Source: Ignavibacteria bacterium (GTDB lineage Bacteria > Bacteroidota > Ignavibacteria > UBA10030 > SZUA-254). Taken from it: a DNA stretch of 6,356 bases. The stretch is taken from assembly GCA_005877655.1 (NCBI GenBank), contig VBOC01000213.1:1-6356 (forward strand). The letters run 5' to 3'. The position numbers and the translations under genes are program-made. The notes under the pieces were generated by a model. That model saw only the letters and a program-made list of their open reading frames with translations, was not told the DNA's origin and did not search any database. Shown piece by piece: positions 5,997-6,356 of the stretch (positions within the stretch are counted from its first letter, which is position 1; each line of letters opens with the position of its first letter).

Positions 5997-6356
5997 TGCC
6001 GGATGATCTTCACGGGAGCGGAGTCGGGCTCGGAGGAGACGCTCAATCTCATGAACAAGGGGGGGACTCAGTCACCGGAAACGATACTCGATTTTGCTCG
6101 GCGGATTCGGGAGTTCGATATCGTACCCGAGTTTTCTTTTATTTTTGGCAGCCCGGACGAAGAGATCGATCGGCAGATTGACGCCGATATTTCGTTTATC
6201 CGGAAGATTAAAGATGTAAACCCCCGGAGCGAGATCATCTTTTACGTCTATGCCCCCGTCCTCTTGCCGGGCGCGAAGATATTCGAGCTGGCGAGGAAGT
6301 ACGGATTCGACTACCCGAAGACGCTTGAAGAATGGCTCGAGCCCCGCTGGCAGCAT
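5994..6356 (+). pseudogene. Continuation of the B12/radical SAM gene after the in-frame TAG (runs off right edge)
   Basis: Directly after the TAG the same reading frame stays open for 121 codons to the window end and encodes what the family has here: GCRMIFTGAESGSEETL, then NKGG, PEFSFIFGSPDEE, NPRSEIIFYVYAPVLLPGAK and LEEWLEPRW. The upstream part ends TLREMRA, so the junction reads EMRA-stop-GCRM. Family members usually have a Ser, Ala or other small or polar residue at that position, and one base change from TCG (Ser), among others, would make TAG. Together with the 285 residues before the stop the gene spans at least 407 codons and continues beyond the window. I label it pseudogene because the simplest reading is a nonsense mutation or a sequence error. 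It may instead be read through, or translated separately from the ATG at 6003 (118 residues visible). That the two parts are one ancestral gene is nearly certain. Confidence 0.85.

Noticed and set aside
5990..6002. Frameshift in the B12 radical SAM gene
   Set aside because: Codon phase before and after the stop is identical (5136, 5994 and 6003 are all in one frame); the lesion is a single nonsense codon, not an insertion or deletion.

Overview
The window is 6,356 bases of moderately GC-rich bacterial DNA in which every supportable gene lies on the + strand, packed end to end. The gene families suggest a Gram-negative, probably uncultured bacterium making a cell-surface glycan or glycolipid: a heptosyltransferase-type GT9 enzyme, a multi-pass GT87-type glycosyltransferase, and a polytopic metallophosphoesterase. 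I cannot name the phylum from the sequence alone.

Layout. Bases 1-416 hold the C-terminal part of a class I SAM-dependent methyltransferase that enters from the left edge. Next come a GT9 glycosyltransferase (413-1573), a GT87/DUF2029 integral-membrane glycosyltransferase (1573-2757), a membrane-anchored calcineurin-like metallophosphoesterase (2769-4037) and a radical SAM protein with a SPASM-like cysteine-rich tail (4034-5068). These five genes overlap by 1 or 4 bases or are separated by only 11, so they are very probably one translationally coupled operon. After a 67-base spacer with no recognisable promoter or terminator comes a B12-binding-domain radical SAM gene that runs off the right edge (5136 onwards).

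The most notable feature is that this last gene is cut by a single in-frame amber codon, TAG at 5991-5993. The same reading frame continues, with family-typical sequence, for 121 more codons to the window end, so this is not a frameshift. It could be a nonsense mutation, a base-calling error, amber readthrough or recoding, or a gene split in two, because an AGGGA ribosome-binding-site-like sequence and an ATG (6003) follow at once. None of the other five genes uses TAG as its stop.

Working together (inference): the methyltransferase, GT9 and GT87 enzymes look like steps in assembling or decorating a lipid-linked or surface saccharide. The metallophosphoesterase appears to place its catalytic domain outside the cytoplasmic membrane and could hydrolyse a phosphate or pyrophosphate linkage there. 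The two radical SAM enzymes, of two different architectures, could install an unusual modification on the sugar, lipid or another small molecule. No precursor-peptide gene, RNA gene, mobile element or CRISPR array is visible.
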